A DNA stretch of 64,000 nt from positions 248,001 through 312,000 of the forward strand of contig NZ_CP025015.1 of NCBI RefSeq assembly GCF_002953715.1. Direction: 5' to 3'. Position 1 is the first letter of the stretch. Every line of letters starts with the position of its first letter. Shown here one piece after another: positions 8,313 through 16,878 of this stretch. Below the pieces are notes generated by a model, which searched no databases, was not told where the DNA came from, and saw nothing but the letters and a program-made list of their open reading frames with translations. The DNA is from Rhizobium leguminosarum (GTDB lineage: Bacteria; Pseudomonadota; Alphaproteobacteria; Rhizobiales; Rhizobiaceae). A program made the position numbers and the translations under genes.

Positions 8313-9734
8313 TTACGCTTCTCTTTTCGCTCGCTTTTCAACGACCACGGCCGGCTCCCATGGCGCCGGCGCGCGCACCTGCGGCCACATCGGATTGTGG
8401 ATTGCCAGGTCAATTTGTCGAGCAAGTTGCACCATTCCCTCATAGCCAGCGTAAGCGTGATGACGCTCCTGGTTAATGTCGAGCCAAGGTAGTTTAGCCT
8501 TTAAAGCTATATACTGGGTGCGTCCGCCCGAAAGCATGATGTCAGCCTTTCTCTCGAGTAGAAGCGAGAAAAGCTCGCGCGGCGACATTGACTCGAATAG
8601 GAGGTTCTCCTCCTTCAGGGTCTGTTTGACTCGCTCTTTATCTTCGAGTGTCGATTTCTTGACTGATGTACCGACGATCTCGATGCCGATCTCCATCAGG
8701 GCATGGACGAGCGACCAGGATTTCACGCCGCCTGTATTTAGAAGCACGCGCTTGCCCTCGAGGCGAGGTCGGTAGGGTTCCAGCCTCGCCCACACCTTTT
8801 CCTCTTCTTCCGCTACAAGGATTTCCGTGCGGTGCAAAAGCGAGGGGTCGGCACCCTTCTTTACAAGCAGATCCGCGATCCGCCGGAGCGCCTCCGAGGT
8901 GCCGGAAATGCCATAAAAGGAGCCCTCGAAAAATGGAATGTCCCAGCGTTCCTGCATCTTACGTGCCAAAGCAACGAACGCTGTCGAACACACCGTCATC
9001 GCTGCGCGTGAACGGTGGGCGGAGGCGACTTGCAGGTATCGCGCGTCTCCGGGGATACAGGCGTGGACGCGGATGCCAAGCTTATCCAAGAGCGGCTTCA
9101 CCAGCCAGAACTCACCCGAGAGGTTAAATTCGCCAAGTATGTTGATGTCGCAAAGGCCGGGTTCATCGGGCTCCACGGTACCAATGACATGCTTGAGTAG
9201 CGCCTCGCCCGCTAGCTTGTTGCCGAGGTTCTTAGATCCGACAAAGCCTGGCGCATTGACCGGCACCACCGGTAAGGCAAATTCGTCCGCCGCTCGCTTG
9301 CAAACAACCTCGATGTCGTCACCGATCATCGCCGTAACGCAGGTTGAATAGACGAAGATTGCCGCGGGCGCATACCCCTCCTTGATTTCCCGGATCGCTC
9401 TAAAGAGCTTCTGTTCGCTGTGTCCCATCACAATGTCGATTTCCGTAAGATCAGTCGTGAAGCTCGTGCGCCAAAGTGTTGGACCTGACGAGGCAGCGCC
9501 GCGGTTGTCCCAGGAATTTCCCTCGCAGGCGAGCGGTCCGTGAATCAGATGTGCGACATCGGTGATCGGCTGCAGTGCGATCTTGGCGCCGTCGAAAGCG
9601 CAACCGCCGACGGCCGTTCCCGGGGCCATTGGCCTCGCGCAATTCCTTCGGCGTGCCTTAGGGTCCTTGCTGCCGCTCCTCTCGCTCGCGAGCTCATGGA
9701 AGGCATCTTTGATTTTGGCGTTGAGCGAGGCCAT
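8313..9734 (-). CDS. nifE: NifE, FeMo-cofactor scaffold subunit alpha
   Basis: A 473-residue protein homologous to NifD. Cluster-ligating cysteines lie in GGCAFDGAKI (about residue 44), HGPLACEGNSW (about 70) and STCVTAMIGDDI (about 130). It is the alpha subunit of the NifEN scaffold for FeMo-cofactor. It lies between nifK (53-bp gap) and nifN. The C-terminal lysine/arginine-rich tail is usual in rhizobia. No sign of decay. Confidence 0.97.
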   Translation of the reverse strand: MASLNAKIKDAFHELASERSGSKDPKARRRNCARPMAPGTAVGGCAFDGAKIALQPITDVAHLIHGPLACEGNSWDNRGAASSGPTLWRTSFTTDLTEIDIVMGHSEQKLFRAIREIKEGYAPAAIFVYSTCVTAMIGDDIEVVCKRAADEFALPVVPVNAPGFVGSKNLGNKLAGEALLKHVIGTVEPDEPGLCDINILGEFNLSGEFWLVKPLLDKLGIRVHACIPGDARYLQVASAHRSRAAMTVCSTAFVALARKMQERWDIPFFEGSFYGISGTSEALRRIADLLVKKGADPSLLHRTEILVAEEEEKVWARLEPYRPRLEGKRVLLNTGGVKSWSLVHALMEIGIEIVGTSVKKSTLEDKERVKQTLKEENLLFESMSPRELFSLLLERKADIMLSGGRTQYIALKAKLPWLDINQERHHAYAGYEGMVQLARQIDLAIHNPMWPQVRAPAPWEPAVVVEKRAKREA

Positions 9735-9787
9735 TCGTCTGCCTTCATGCTGGGTTTAGAGATAGGCCGTTTGGGAGACCGCCGCTC

Positions 9788-11329
9788 TTAGCGAGTGAGG
9801 TCATACGAATAGTCCGTCACACCCGCGTGCATTGTTTCGCGATCGAGGTTGTCGAAGATCTTGTCGAGGATCGCCGTTAAAAGACGCAGTCCGCCCTGGT
9901 AGCCCATGAGGGGGAATCGATGATGATGGTGCCGGTCGAAAATTGGAAACATCAGCCGAACCAGTGGGGTACCGGTGTCCCGTTCGAGATACTTCCCATA
10001 AGAATTTCCGATCAGGAGATCCACCGGCTCGGTGAAAAGTAGCGAGCGCAGTGCCCAGAGATCTTTGCCTGGCCAAACCTGTGCATTCTTCCCGAAGGGC
10101 GAGGATGCGAGGAGTTCCTTCATCTCGTCCTCCCAAGCCGAGGTGCCATTTGTGGCGAGGCAGTGGGTTGGCTCGCCGCCGGTCTCCATGATGAAGCGTG
10201 CCATCGCATAAACGAAATCTGGATCGCCGTAGATCGCGTATTTTTTTCCGTATAGCCAAGCTTGGCTGTCCGCCATCGCATCGATGAGTCGGCCGCGCTC
10301 CAGGCGGATCGCCTCGGGAATTTCTCTCCTGGAAATCTCCGATATCACCATCAGAAGTTCGTCGGTAGCTTGGACGCCGAGAGGGTAGTGGAAGGAGGTA
10401 GCCACTTGTCCAACGTCTCTGCAATAGTCCAGCGTCTTGCGAGTGTTGTAATGCTGCAGGGACAATGTCCACTCCGCGTTCAACGCCGCCTTCACGTCAT
10501 TAATTTTGGTCCCGCCGTCATACATCCGAAATTCGCCATCGGAAGGCGTATCGAACTGATCTGATGCATCCTGGATGAACAGGTAAGTCACTTGCATCAA
10601 GTCAAGCAGGCGTTTTAATTCGCGATTGTTCCCAACGCAGAAGCCATCAAATCCAGGAATGATGTTGATAGAAGCGGTGGCTTCACTTCGCGCGGCGCCC
10701 TTCCAGAAATTCTCCAGCACACCTTTTACCATGCTGTCGTAGCCATCGACATGGCTGCCGACAAAGGCTGGTGTGTGGGCGAAGGGGACATCGAAATCGC
10801 GCGGGACCGAACCTTCACTTTTGGCGTTTTCGATAAAACCATGCAGGTCATCTCCGATGACCTCTGCCATACAGGTGGTCGACACCGCGATCATCTTCGG
10901 GTTATAGAGCTTGTAGGTGTTGGCGAGACCGTCGACCATATTTTTCAAGCCGCCAAATACAGCCGCGTCTTCCGTCATCGATGACGAGACCACCGATGAC
11001 GGCTCTTTGAAATGGCGAGATAGGTGCGATCTGTAGTAGGCTACACAACCTTGGCTGCCATGGACGAACGACATCGTTCGCTCGAATCCCGCCGCTGCAA
11101 AAACCGCGCCGAGTGGCTGGCAGGCTTTGGCTGGATTAACCACAAGAGCTTGGCGGGCCAAGTTTTTTTCGCGATATTCCCAGGTCTTCGTGAATTCACG
11201 TTGGTCAGAGACGACCTGGTCCGGGTGTGGGCATTCGAATTTCAGCTTTTTTTTGGCCAACATCTGCCTGTATTCCGGCTCGCAGAATAGGGGTGCGTGG
11301 TCGAGAGTTTTCTCAGCTGATTGCGGCAT
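9788..11329 (-). CDS. nifK: NifK, nitrogenase MoFe protein beta subunit
   Basis: A 513-residue beta subunit of dinitrogenase. P-cluster cysteines appear in KACQPLGAVFAAAGFE, HGSQGCVAYYRSHLSRHF and STTCMAEVIGDDL. The start at 11329 is preceded by AGAGGTGA and matches the family N-terminus MPQSAEKTLDHAPLF. The longer frame from 11362 adds 11 residues without homology. It acts with NifD as an alpha2beta2 tetramer in the cytoplasm. Confidence 0.98.
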   Translation of the reverse strand: MPQSAEKTLDHAPLFCEPEYRQMLAKKKLKFECPHPDQVVSDQREFTKTWEYREKNLARQALVVNPAKACQPLGAVFAAAGFERTMSFVHGSQGCVAYYRSHLSRHFKEPSSVVSSSMTEDAAVFGGLKNMVDGLANTYKLYNPKMIAVSTTCMAEVIGDDLHGFIENAKSEGSVPRDFDVPFAHTPAFVGSHVDGYDSMVKGVLENFWKGAARSEATASINIIPGFDGFCVGNNRELKRLLDLMQVTYLFIQDASDQFDTPSDGEFRMYDGGTKINDVKAALNAEWTLSLQHYNTRKTLDYCRDVGQVATSFHYPLGVQATDELLMVISEISRREIPEAIRLERGRLIDAMADSQAWLYGKKYAIYGDPDFVYAMARFIMETGGEPTHCLATNGTSAWEDEMKELLASSPFGKNAQVWPGKDLWALRSLLFTEPVDLLIGNSYGKYLERDTGTPLVRLMFPIFDRHHHHRFPLMGYQGGLRLLTAILDKIFDNLDRETMHAGVTDYSYDLTR

Positions 11330-11426
11330 AGGGTCACCTCTTTCGTTCTGACCGCGGCTCAAAGGCGGTGCAGAAACCTTCGTCGCTTAAGGCCTTGCGC
11401 GCGTTTCCGCGCGAATCGTTACGTTC

Positions 11427-12908
11427 TCACCCAGCATCCGCCGCCCAAGCGGGGTCCTTCCAGGGAGCGTCGTAAAGAGCCCAAACTGGATTATTGATTG
11501 CCATATCCATGTCCCGGGCGAAAATCGCGAAGCCGTCATAACCGTGATAAGGACCAGAATAGTCCCAGGAGTGCATCTGGCGGAATGGAATGCCCATTTT
11601 CTGCACCGGGTATTTTTCTTTAACGCCGGACCCGACGAGATCGGGCCGAATTCCCTCAATGAATTTCTCTAGTTCATAGCCAGTCACATCGTCGTAGATC
11701 AGCGTGCCTTCTTTTACGTAATGGCCGGTGCGCTGATAGTCGTCGCCGTGACCGAATTCGTAGCCTGTTCCTACGATTTCCATACCGAGGTCCTCATAGG
11801 CGGTGACGACGTGACGAGGACGCAATCCGCCAACGTAGAGCATTACCCTTTTGCCAGAGAGGCGCGGCGAGTATTTGTTGATTACGTTTGAGACGAATGG
11901 CTGGTATCTGGCTATCACCTTTTCGGTTTTTTCTTCGATTTCCGGCCCAAAATGCTTGGCTATGTTGCGGAGCGAGGCATCAATCTGGGACGGACCGAAG
12001 AAATTATACTCCATCCAAGGAATGCCGTATTTTTCCTCCATATGCCTGGAGATGTAATTCATCGACCGATAGCAGTGAATGAGGTTGAGCGTCGCTCTCG
12101 GCGCGCGCTCCACTTCTGCGAGAGTGGCATCTCCCGACCAGTTGCCGACCACGCGCAATCCGATTTCCTCGAGCAGGATGCGTGAGGCCCATGCATCCCC
12201 GCCAATGTTATAGTCGCCAATCACATTTACGTCGTTGGGACCTGACGCGAATTGTATGTCTTTCTTGTCGAAGACCCAATCTCGAATTGCGTCGTTGGCG
12301 ATGTGGTGGCCAAGCGATTGCGACACGCCACGGAACCCTTCGCAGCGTACCGGAACAACGGTCGTCGCGTGTTCTTTGGCCTTTTTTCGCGCTACGGCCT
12401 CAATATCGTCGCCAATCAGACCGATCGGACATTCTGATTGCAGGGTGACGCCATTGCTTAGCGGGAAAAGGTCAGCGATCTCATCGATGACCTTTTCCAG
12501 TTTCTTGTCACCACCGAAAACGATATCCTTTTCCTGGAAATCGGATGTAAATTGCATAGTCACGAACGTGTCGATGCCTGTCAGACCGACGTAATAGTTG
12601 CGACGTTGCGACCAGGAATATTGACCGCAGCCCACAGGCCCGTGTGAAATGTGAACCATATCCTTGATTGGTCCCCAGACGACACCTTTCGAACCGGCGT
12701 AAGCGCAGCCGCGGATCGTCATCACGCCTGGAACAGACTTTATGTTCGACTTTACCTCGCATTCGCTGGTCGCGTTTGCGTTCTTTTCGCTCGTTGCAAC
12801 GCTAAGATGCTTACTGCGGCGCTTTGCTGCTTTGTCCGGATATTGCGACAGCACATCCGCTATAAGCTTCGCATGTAAATCACTGTCATTGGCGTATTTG
12901 AAGGTCAT
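11427..12908 (-). CDS. nifD: NifD, nitrogenase MoFe protein alpha subunit
   Basis: A 493-residue alpha subunit. P-cluster ligands lie in RGCAYAGSKG, GPVGCGQYSW and SECPIGLIGDD. The FeMo-cofactor cysteine is in LIHCYRSMNYISRHMEEKYG and the cofactor histidine in MHSWDYSGPYHGYDG. All key residues are present. Compared with my memory of other rhizobial NifD proteins, it differs in the N-terminal region and after WVFDKKD, so it may belong to a distinct nif lineage. It lies 94 bp after nifH and 97 bp before nifK. Confidence 0.98.
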   Translation of the reverse strand: MTFKYANDSDLHAKLIADVLSQYPDKAAKRRSKHLSVATSEKNANATSECEVKSNIKSVPGVMTIRGCAYAGSKGVVWGPIKDMVHISHGPVGCGQYSWSQRRNYYVGLTGIDTFVTMQFTSDFQEKDIVFGGDKKLEKVIDEIADLFPLSNGVTLQSECPIGLIGDDIEAVARKKAKEHATTVVPVRCEGFRGVSQSLGHHIANDAIRDWVFDKKDIQFASGPNDVNVIGDYNIGGDAWASRILLEEIGLRVVGNWSGDATLAEVERAPRATLNLIHCYRSMNYISRHMEEKYGIPWMEYNFFGPSQIDASLRNIAKHFGPEIEEKTEKVIARYQPFVSNVINKYSPRLSGKRVMLYVGGLRPRHVVTAYEDLGMEIVGTGYEFGHGDDYQRTGHYVKEGTLIYDDVTGYELEKFIEGIRPDLVGSGVKEKYPVQKMGIPFRQMHSWDYSGPYHGYDGFAIFARDMDMAINNPVWALYDAPWKDPAWAADAG

Positions 12909-13002
12909 TGACCCAACCCCTTGGAAAATCCGGATGAAGGCTCATTGGCGAAACCATCCCTCACGGGATGGCTGCCGCTTTTGCGCGCTCGCGCCAGTGA
13001 GA

Positions 13003-13896
13003 TCACTGGGCAGCTTTCAACTTGGCATCCCTGGCTTGAAGTTCGGCAAGCATCTGCTCGTCGGTCTTCATGATCCCGAAATCAAGAAGCATGTCTTCAA
13101 GTTCTTCCATGGTGATGGGGGTCGGGATGGTGCCTTTGCCAGAATTGTCATGTATTCTTTGGGCAAGTGTCCGGTACTCGGCCGCTTGCTGAGAGTCCGG
13201 CGCATATTGGATCACCGTCATCTTTCTAAGCTCGGCGTGTTGGACAATGTTGTCGCGTGGCACGAAATGGATGAGTTTGGAATTGAGTTTGGCAGCCAGT
13301 GCTTCGGCGAGGTCGATTTCGCGGTCGGTCTGACGCTCGTTACAAATGAGGCCACCCAGGCGCACGCTGCCGCCTGCAGCATATTTCAGGATGCCTCTGG
13401 CGATATTGTTGGCGGCATAGAGTGCCATCATTTCGCCGGACATGACGATGTAGATTTCCTGAGCTTTGTTTTCACGGATCGGCATCGCGAAGCCGCCGCA
13501 CACAACGTCACCGAGCACGTCATAGGACACGTAGTCGACATCGTTGTAGGCGCCGTTCTCTTCGAGAAAGTTGATCGAGGTGATAACGCCGCGTCCTGCG
13601 CAACCGACGCCTGGCTCCGGACCGCCAGACTCCACGCATTTGATCCCTTTATAGCCGACCTTGAGCACGTCTTCGAGTTCAAGGTCTTCAACCGAACCTC
13701 TCGTTGCTGCGAGATCGAGGACCGTATCTTGGGCCTTCGAGTTCAAGATCAGGCGCGTAGAATCAGCCTTGGGATCACAGCCGACGATGAGGATCTTCTG
13801 GCCATGGTCTACAAGGGCGGCCAGCGTGTTTTGGGACGTAGTGGACTTGCCAATTCCGCCTTTTCCATAGAATGCGATCTGACGCAGAGCTGCCAT
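13003..13896 (-). CDS. nifH: NifH, nitrogenase Fe protein
   Basis: A 297-residue dinitrogenase reductase. The P-loop GKGGIGKSTT (residues about 9-18) binds ATP, and the two [4Fe-4S] cysteines lie in GVGCAGRGV and DVVCGGFAMPI. The ATG at 13896 follows AAGGAA and gives the canonical N-terminus MAALRQIAFYGKGG; the longer open frame up to 14088 runs through the promoter and is not coding. It is the first gene of the nif operon, with a sigma-54 promoter at 13981-13996 and a NifA site at 14083-14098. Confidence 0.99.
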   Translation of the reverse strand: MAALRQIAFYGKGGIGKSTTSQNTLAALVDHGQKILIVGCDPKADSTRLILNSKAQDTVLDLAATRGSVEDLELEDVLKVGYKGIKCVESGGPEPGVGCAGRGVITSINFLEENGAYNDVDYVSYDVLGDVVCGGFAMPIRENKAQEIYIVMSGEMMALYAANNIARGILKYAAGGSVRLGGLICNERQTDREIDLAEALAAKLNSKLIHFVPRDNIVQHAELRKMTVIQYAPDSQQAAEYRTLAQRIHDNSGKGTIPTPITMEELEDMLLDFGIMKTDEQMLAELQARDAKLKAAQ

Positions 13897-13980
13897 GCTT
13901 GGCGTTCCTTCATGTGTTCGAAGCAATTTGGTTATCCTGCAACGCGGATGCTGCGGCCGTTCCGCTGCCTCGCAATAGCT

Positions 13981-13996
13981 CTCAAGATTCGTGCCA
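13981..13996 (-). promoter_or_regulatory. Sigma-54 (-24/-12) promoter of nifH
   Basis: On the minus strand the sequence reads TGGCACG-AATC-TTGAG. The -24 element is a perfect match. The -12 element has TTGA instead of TTGC, as in the duplicated copy upstream of the redoxin gene. It lies 85 bp upstream of the nifH start. Confidence 0.88.
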
Positions 13997-14082
13997 AGCA
14001 GGCCGATTGAGCTGACGAACAACAATTTGCTGCGATTCCAGTTATGTGGGCGCGAAAGTGCGGGCTTGAGGAAGAGAACTCC

Positions 14083-14098
14083 TGTCACATAGCCGACA
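14083..14098 (-). promoter_or_regulatory. NifA upstream activator sequence of nifH
   Basis: On the minus strand the sequence is TGTCGGCTATGTGACA, a perfect TGT-N10-ACA. Exactly 86 bp separate it from the -24/-12 element, a typical NifA-promoter distance. Confidence 0.9.
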
Positions 14099-14730
14099 AA
14101 GGTGATGCCAATGTCGTAATTTAATTGTCACACGCTGAAGGGCTGGTGAGTGGTGGTGGCCCTTTGTGCAAGATCCGCCCCAATTGACAGGATGTCTCAT
14201 TTATCCATATTTAGCTTCTAGGGCTATTGTTCGAACAGCCTATATCCAATCACCAGACCGGCCGTAACGGATTCTGATCGCTTCCCGCATGAGTTGTCTT
14301 CGGTGGATATTGATGATGATCATGCCTCGCTTCGACCGAGCGACGCACTTGATCAGGATGACGTGACTGACGCGGCGTCTGGTGCCCACAAAGGGTAAAC
14401 GTCCTGCTCTGCTGTCCATCATGATAGTGGCAGTGACGTCAACGAAGCTCTTGCCCCTCCACACGCAATCATGACAATTAGATGACGAAGAGGCACCACT
14501 TTCTGACAACACGTCGTGTGGCGCGGTCCTATTGAGCACGGATCTGTTCGAATGGGCTTCAGCGTGTCATCCATCCTTCCAAGTGGCTTGCTTTTCTTCA
14601 ATCACCAGCCCCGTAATTTTCGAGGCCTACGTCGAGTACCTTACTTCCCCCGTCAGAGATCGTAATTGGCAAATTCTAAATGGCCTAATTATTTGGGGTA
14701 CGTCACAAGTCGCGGCATTGTCGCTACCTT
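14099..14730. other. Intergenic region between divergent nifH and redoxin control regions
   Basis: About 630 bp between the two inverted NifA sites. A 99-codon minus-strand frame (14240-14539) has no recognisable product and no clear ribosome site, so I do not call a gene. Confidence 0.5.
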
Positions 14731-14746
14731 TGTCGGTTACGTGACA
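14731..14746 (+). promoter_or_regulatory. NifA upstream activator sequence of the redoxin gene
   Basis: TGTCGGTTACGTGACA is a perfect TGT-N10-ACA site and differs from the nifH site in only two bases. It lies 86 bp from the promoter, the same spacing as at nifH. Confidence 0.9.
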
Positions 14747-14832
14747 GGCGTTCATGTTCTCAATCCCGTATTGTAACGGCCACATCGCTGGAATGGTTGC
14801 AAATTATTGTTCGCCAGCTCAATCGGCCTGCT

Positions 14833-14848
14833 TGGCACGAATCTTGAA
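14833..14848 (+). promoter_or_regulatory. Sigma-54 promoter of the redoxin gene (inverted copy of the nifH promoter)
   Basis: TGGCACG-AATC-TTGAA matches the nifH promoter except for the last base. The flanking sequence from the NifA site to the start codon (14731-14935) aligns with the nifH leader (14098-13894, opposite strand). Confidence 0.9.
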
Positions 14849-14932
14849 AGCTATTGCGAGGCGGCGGAACGGCCGACACATCCGCGTTGCGGAATAGCCG
14901 CGTTGGTTTGAACATGTGAAGGAACACAAAGC

Positions 14933-15385
14933 ATGACTGACCTTAGGATAGGAGATCCAGCTCCCTCAATCAGTGATCTACACTGGGTTCGTGGCGGGCC
15001 TCTCGACACCTTTCAGCCCGGCAAAGTTTACATCTTCGTGTTTCTGACAACCACCTGCGGAAGTTGTGTTGAAATAGTGCCCTATCTCGTACAGCTGCAG
15101 GAGAACTACCGCGAGAAAGGTCTTGAGGTTATTGGCGTCGTATATAAAAGCTCTGCATCGGCGGCTGAGGGTCGAGTCTATGTGAATGCGTGGCTGAACC
15201 AAAACTGCCCAAATGTGAATTTCAGAGTAGCAGTCGATTTCACAGGAGAGATTCTCAGGCTCTGGATGGATCCGACGGATTTTGGGGCTCCGGCCTCTTT
15301 CATTCTCGACCGCGGCGGGAAGGTCGCCTCTATCGACCCGATGGACCTCGATGACGTTGTGCTGAAAGTGCTTGGCGGAAGCTAA
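14933..15385 (+). CDS. TlpA/AhpC-TSA-like redoxin under a nifH-type promoter
   Basis: A 150-residue thioredoxin-fold protein with no signal peptide, so probably cytoplasmic. The active site reads TTTCGSCVEIVP (about residues 40-51), a CxxC motif without the usual preceding Trp. The cis-proline loop is in FGAPASFILD. It resembles TlpA/peroxiredoxin-like proteins and may protect nitrogenase or its assembly from oxidation (inference). Its regulatory region is an inverted duplicate of the nifH one and its start is preceded by GAAGGAA. A decayed second copy follows at 15484-15729. Substrate and exact role are unknown. Confidence 0.85.
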   Translation: MTDLRIGDPAPSISDLHWVRGGPLDTFQPGKVYIFVFLTTTCGSCVEIVPYLVQLQENYREKGLEVIGVVYKSSASAAEGRVYVNAWLNQNCPNVNFRVAVDFTGEILRLWMDPTDFGAPASFILDRGGKVASIDPMDLDDVVLKVLGGS

Positions 15386-15483
15386 CTCAAGCCCACGCGG
15401 TATAGGCGCAAGCTGAGGGCCAACCGAAGGCATCCCATTGATCGATCTTTCCGCCGATGTTGGTTCTGAAACACAGTGGAGTG

Positions 15484-15729
15484 CAGATATGGCTATTGCA
15501 TACTGGCTCTTCAGCTCTCCGTCGATTAAAGCGCAGGACTGGCTGCGTGGCAATCTTATCTCGGCCCTCCAGCCCGGCAAAATATACATCCTCGGTTTTT
15601 GAGACGCCATACGGTCCTGCATACCGGCACGGCCCCGCCTGGCGCAAGTGCAGGAGAAATACAGAACATGGGCTCGAGGTCATCATAGGCGTTGCAACAG
15701 ATGAGGAAGCTGCGACGGCTGACGGCTAG
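15484..15729 (+). pseudogene. Degenerate second copy of the redoxin gene
   Basis: From the ATG at 15489 the frame gives SPSIKAQDWLRGN...ALQPGKIYILGF before a TGA at 15600. This parallels PSISDLHWVRGG...FQPGKVYIFVF of the upstream redoxin. Further DNA similarity (GTGCAGGAGAAATACAG..., CTCGAGGTCATCATAGGCGT) continues to about 15729 in shifted frames. The active-site CxxC is lost, so this is a tandem duplicate in decay. Confidence 0.75.
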
Positions 15730-15829
15730 AGCTCACCCACCTGTACATGTGGCTAACGGCAAAGTTCCCTCATTTTGACGCAGCTGGCGCACCAGCGAGG
15801 AAGCGAACGATCTGACGACGGAGAACGAG

Positions 15830-16426
15830 ATGGATGTCGCTGAACAATCATTGATCGGTCTCATCTGGGCCGCGATAGAGGCGAAGGATTGGAAGACGGC
15901 ACTTTCGTTACTAGAAGATGGCATCAGTGTTATGCCGGACAGCCTCTACCTATTCCAGTTATATGCAGACATGTTGATTGACGAATTGCAAGACATGGAG
16001 GCCGGCTGCCTGATGCTACGCAAATTTGTCCGCCTTGCAATTGAGAAGGACTCAAAAGACTGGCTTCTTGGAGCGATGCATCAACTCTTTGACTCATCGC
16101 ATGACTACTCGCGATTTCCATTTGGTGAACGCTTATCGATGGGCAAGGCGCTCTCCGAGCACATCCTGACACTGTGCCAGTGGGAAAATGCCCACTCAAG
16201 AGCCGAATATTATCAGGCCATGGCCTACTTCTTCCATGAGATCGGCAACAACGTCGTGGCAGTGGAGTTGTTCGAAATGACTGTGACTTTGGTAAAGGGG
16301 TTGCCCATCCAAGACGAACTGAAGCAGCTAGCGCGATTGCTGAAGACACTAAAGCGTGTCGCATTTATTCAGCCTCATAAGAAGTTTCGACATTCGGTGA
16401 CCGAGAAGAGGCCACCACGCCGATAG
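15830..16426 (+). CDS. Helical-repeat (TPR-like) hypothetical protein
   Basis: A 198-residue, mostly alpha-helical protein of unknown function. Segments such as LIWAAIEAKDWKTALSLLEDGISVMPDSLYLFQLYADML and AEYYQAMAYFFHEIGNNVVAVELFEMTVTLVK look like two or more TPR-style helix pairs, which usually bind proteins. No signal peptide or catalytic motif. It lies 445 bp after the redoxin gene on the same strand without a recognisable promoter, so it may be in the same NifA-controlled transcript. The tail is basic (residues about 180-198). Confidence 0.65.
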   Translation: MDVAEQSLIGLIWAAIEAKDWKTALSLLEDGISVMPDSLYLFQLYADMLIDELQDMEAGCLMLRKFVRLAIEKDSKDWLLGAMHQLFDSSHDYSRFPFGERLSMGKALSEHILTLCQWENAHSRAEYYQAMAYFFHEIGNNVVAVELFEMTVTLVKGLPIQDELKQLARLLKTLKRVAFIQPHKKFRHSVTEKRPPRR

Positions 16427-16647
16427 TTTTGACAGATTGTAGAGGCTGGCAAAGGCAAGCCGTGGTCACTTCTGTGCAGGCGACGAACCGCGATCGATAA
16501 ACATCGACTGAATGCTTCGGTCAACCCCTCCTTTGCCGATTCAAAGTGATCACAGCAAAAAGATAAACGACTCGCACATGAGTTCCGCGCGCCACAAGCG
16601 GTCAACCGTGCATAGGAGACACGATGTACGACATTGTCACGACAATT
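16427..16647. other. Intergenic region upstream of the aminotransferase control sites
   Basis: About 220 bp with no gene seen. It contains the short inverted repeat TTGTC-AC-GACAA at 16634-16645, just upstream of the NifA-like site, whose meaning is unknown. Confidence 0.45.
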
Positions 16648-16663
16648 TGCGGGCTCAGCGACA
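16648..16663 (+). promoter_or_regulatory. Imperfect NifA upstream site of the aminotransferase gene
   Basis: TGCGGGCTCAGCGACA is TGC-N10-ACA, one base away from consensus TGT-N10-ACA. It is 85 bp from the -24/-12 promoter, almost the same spacing as at nifH (86) and the LuxR-type gene (87). That phasing is the main reason for the call. Confidence 0.55.
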
Positions 16664-16748
16664 TGCCTGCTTCTCTCAGTCCCGTATTTGGGCGTCTAAA
16701 TAGCTGACATAGCAGAGATTAATATGCGTCGACTACAAAGAAGCAAAC

Positions 16749-16764
16749 TGGCACGAAACTTGAA
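16749..16764 (+). promoter_or_regulatory. Sigma-54 promoter of the diaminobutyrate-type aminotransferase gene
   Basis: TGGCACG-AAAC-TTGAA has a perfect -24 element and the same TTGA variant of the -12 element as nifH. It lies 115 bp upstream of the GTG start at 16879. Confidence 0.82.
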
Positions 16765-16878
16765 AGAAATGGACCGGACAACGAAAGTTGCCAGGTCATA
16801 ACCGTTGAGCCAAGCCGGAATATTGAAACTTGGCTGTGACACGAGACCGAAATTGCAGCGGTCAAAAGGAGTAAGATC

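Noticed and set aside
13897..14088. N-terminal extension of nifH
   Set aside because: The frame runs through the -24/-12 promoter; NifH proteins start at MAALRQ, after AAGGAA.
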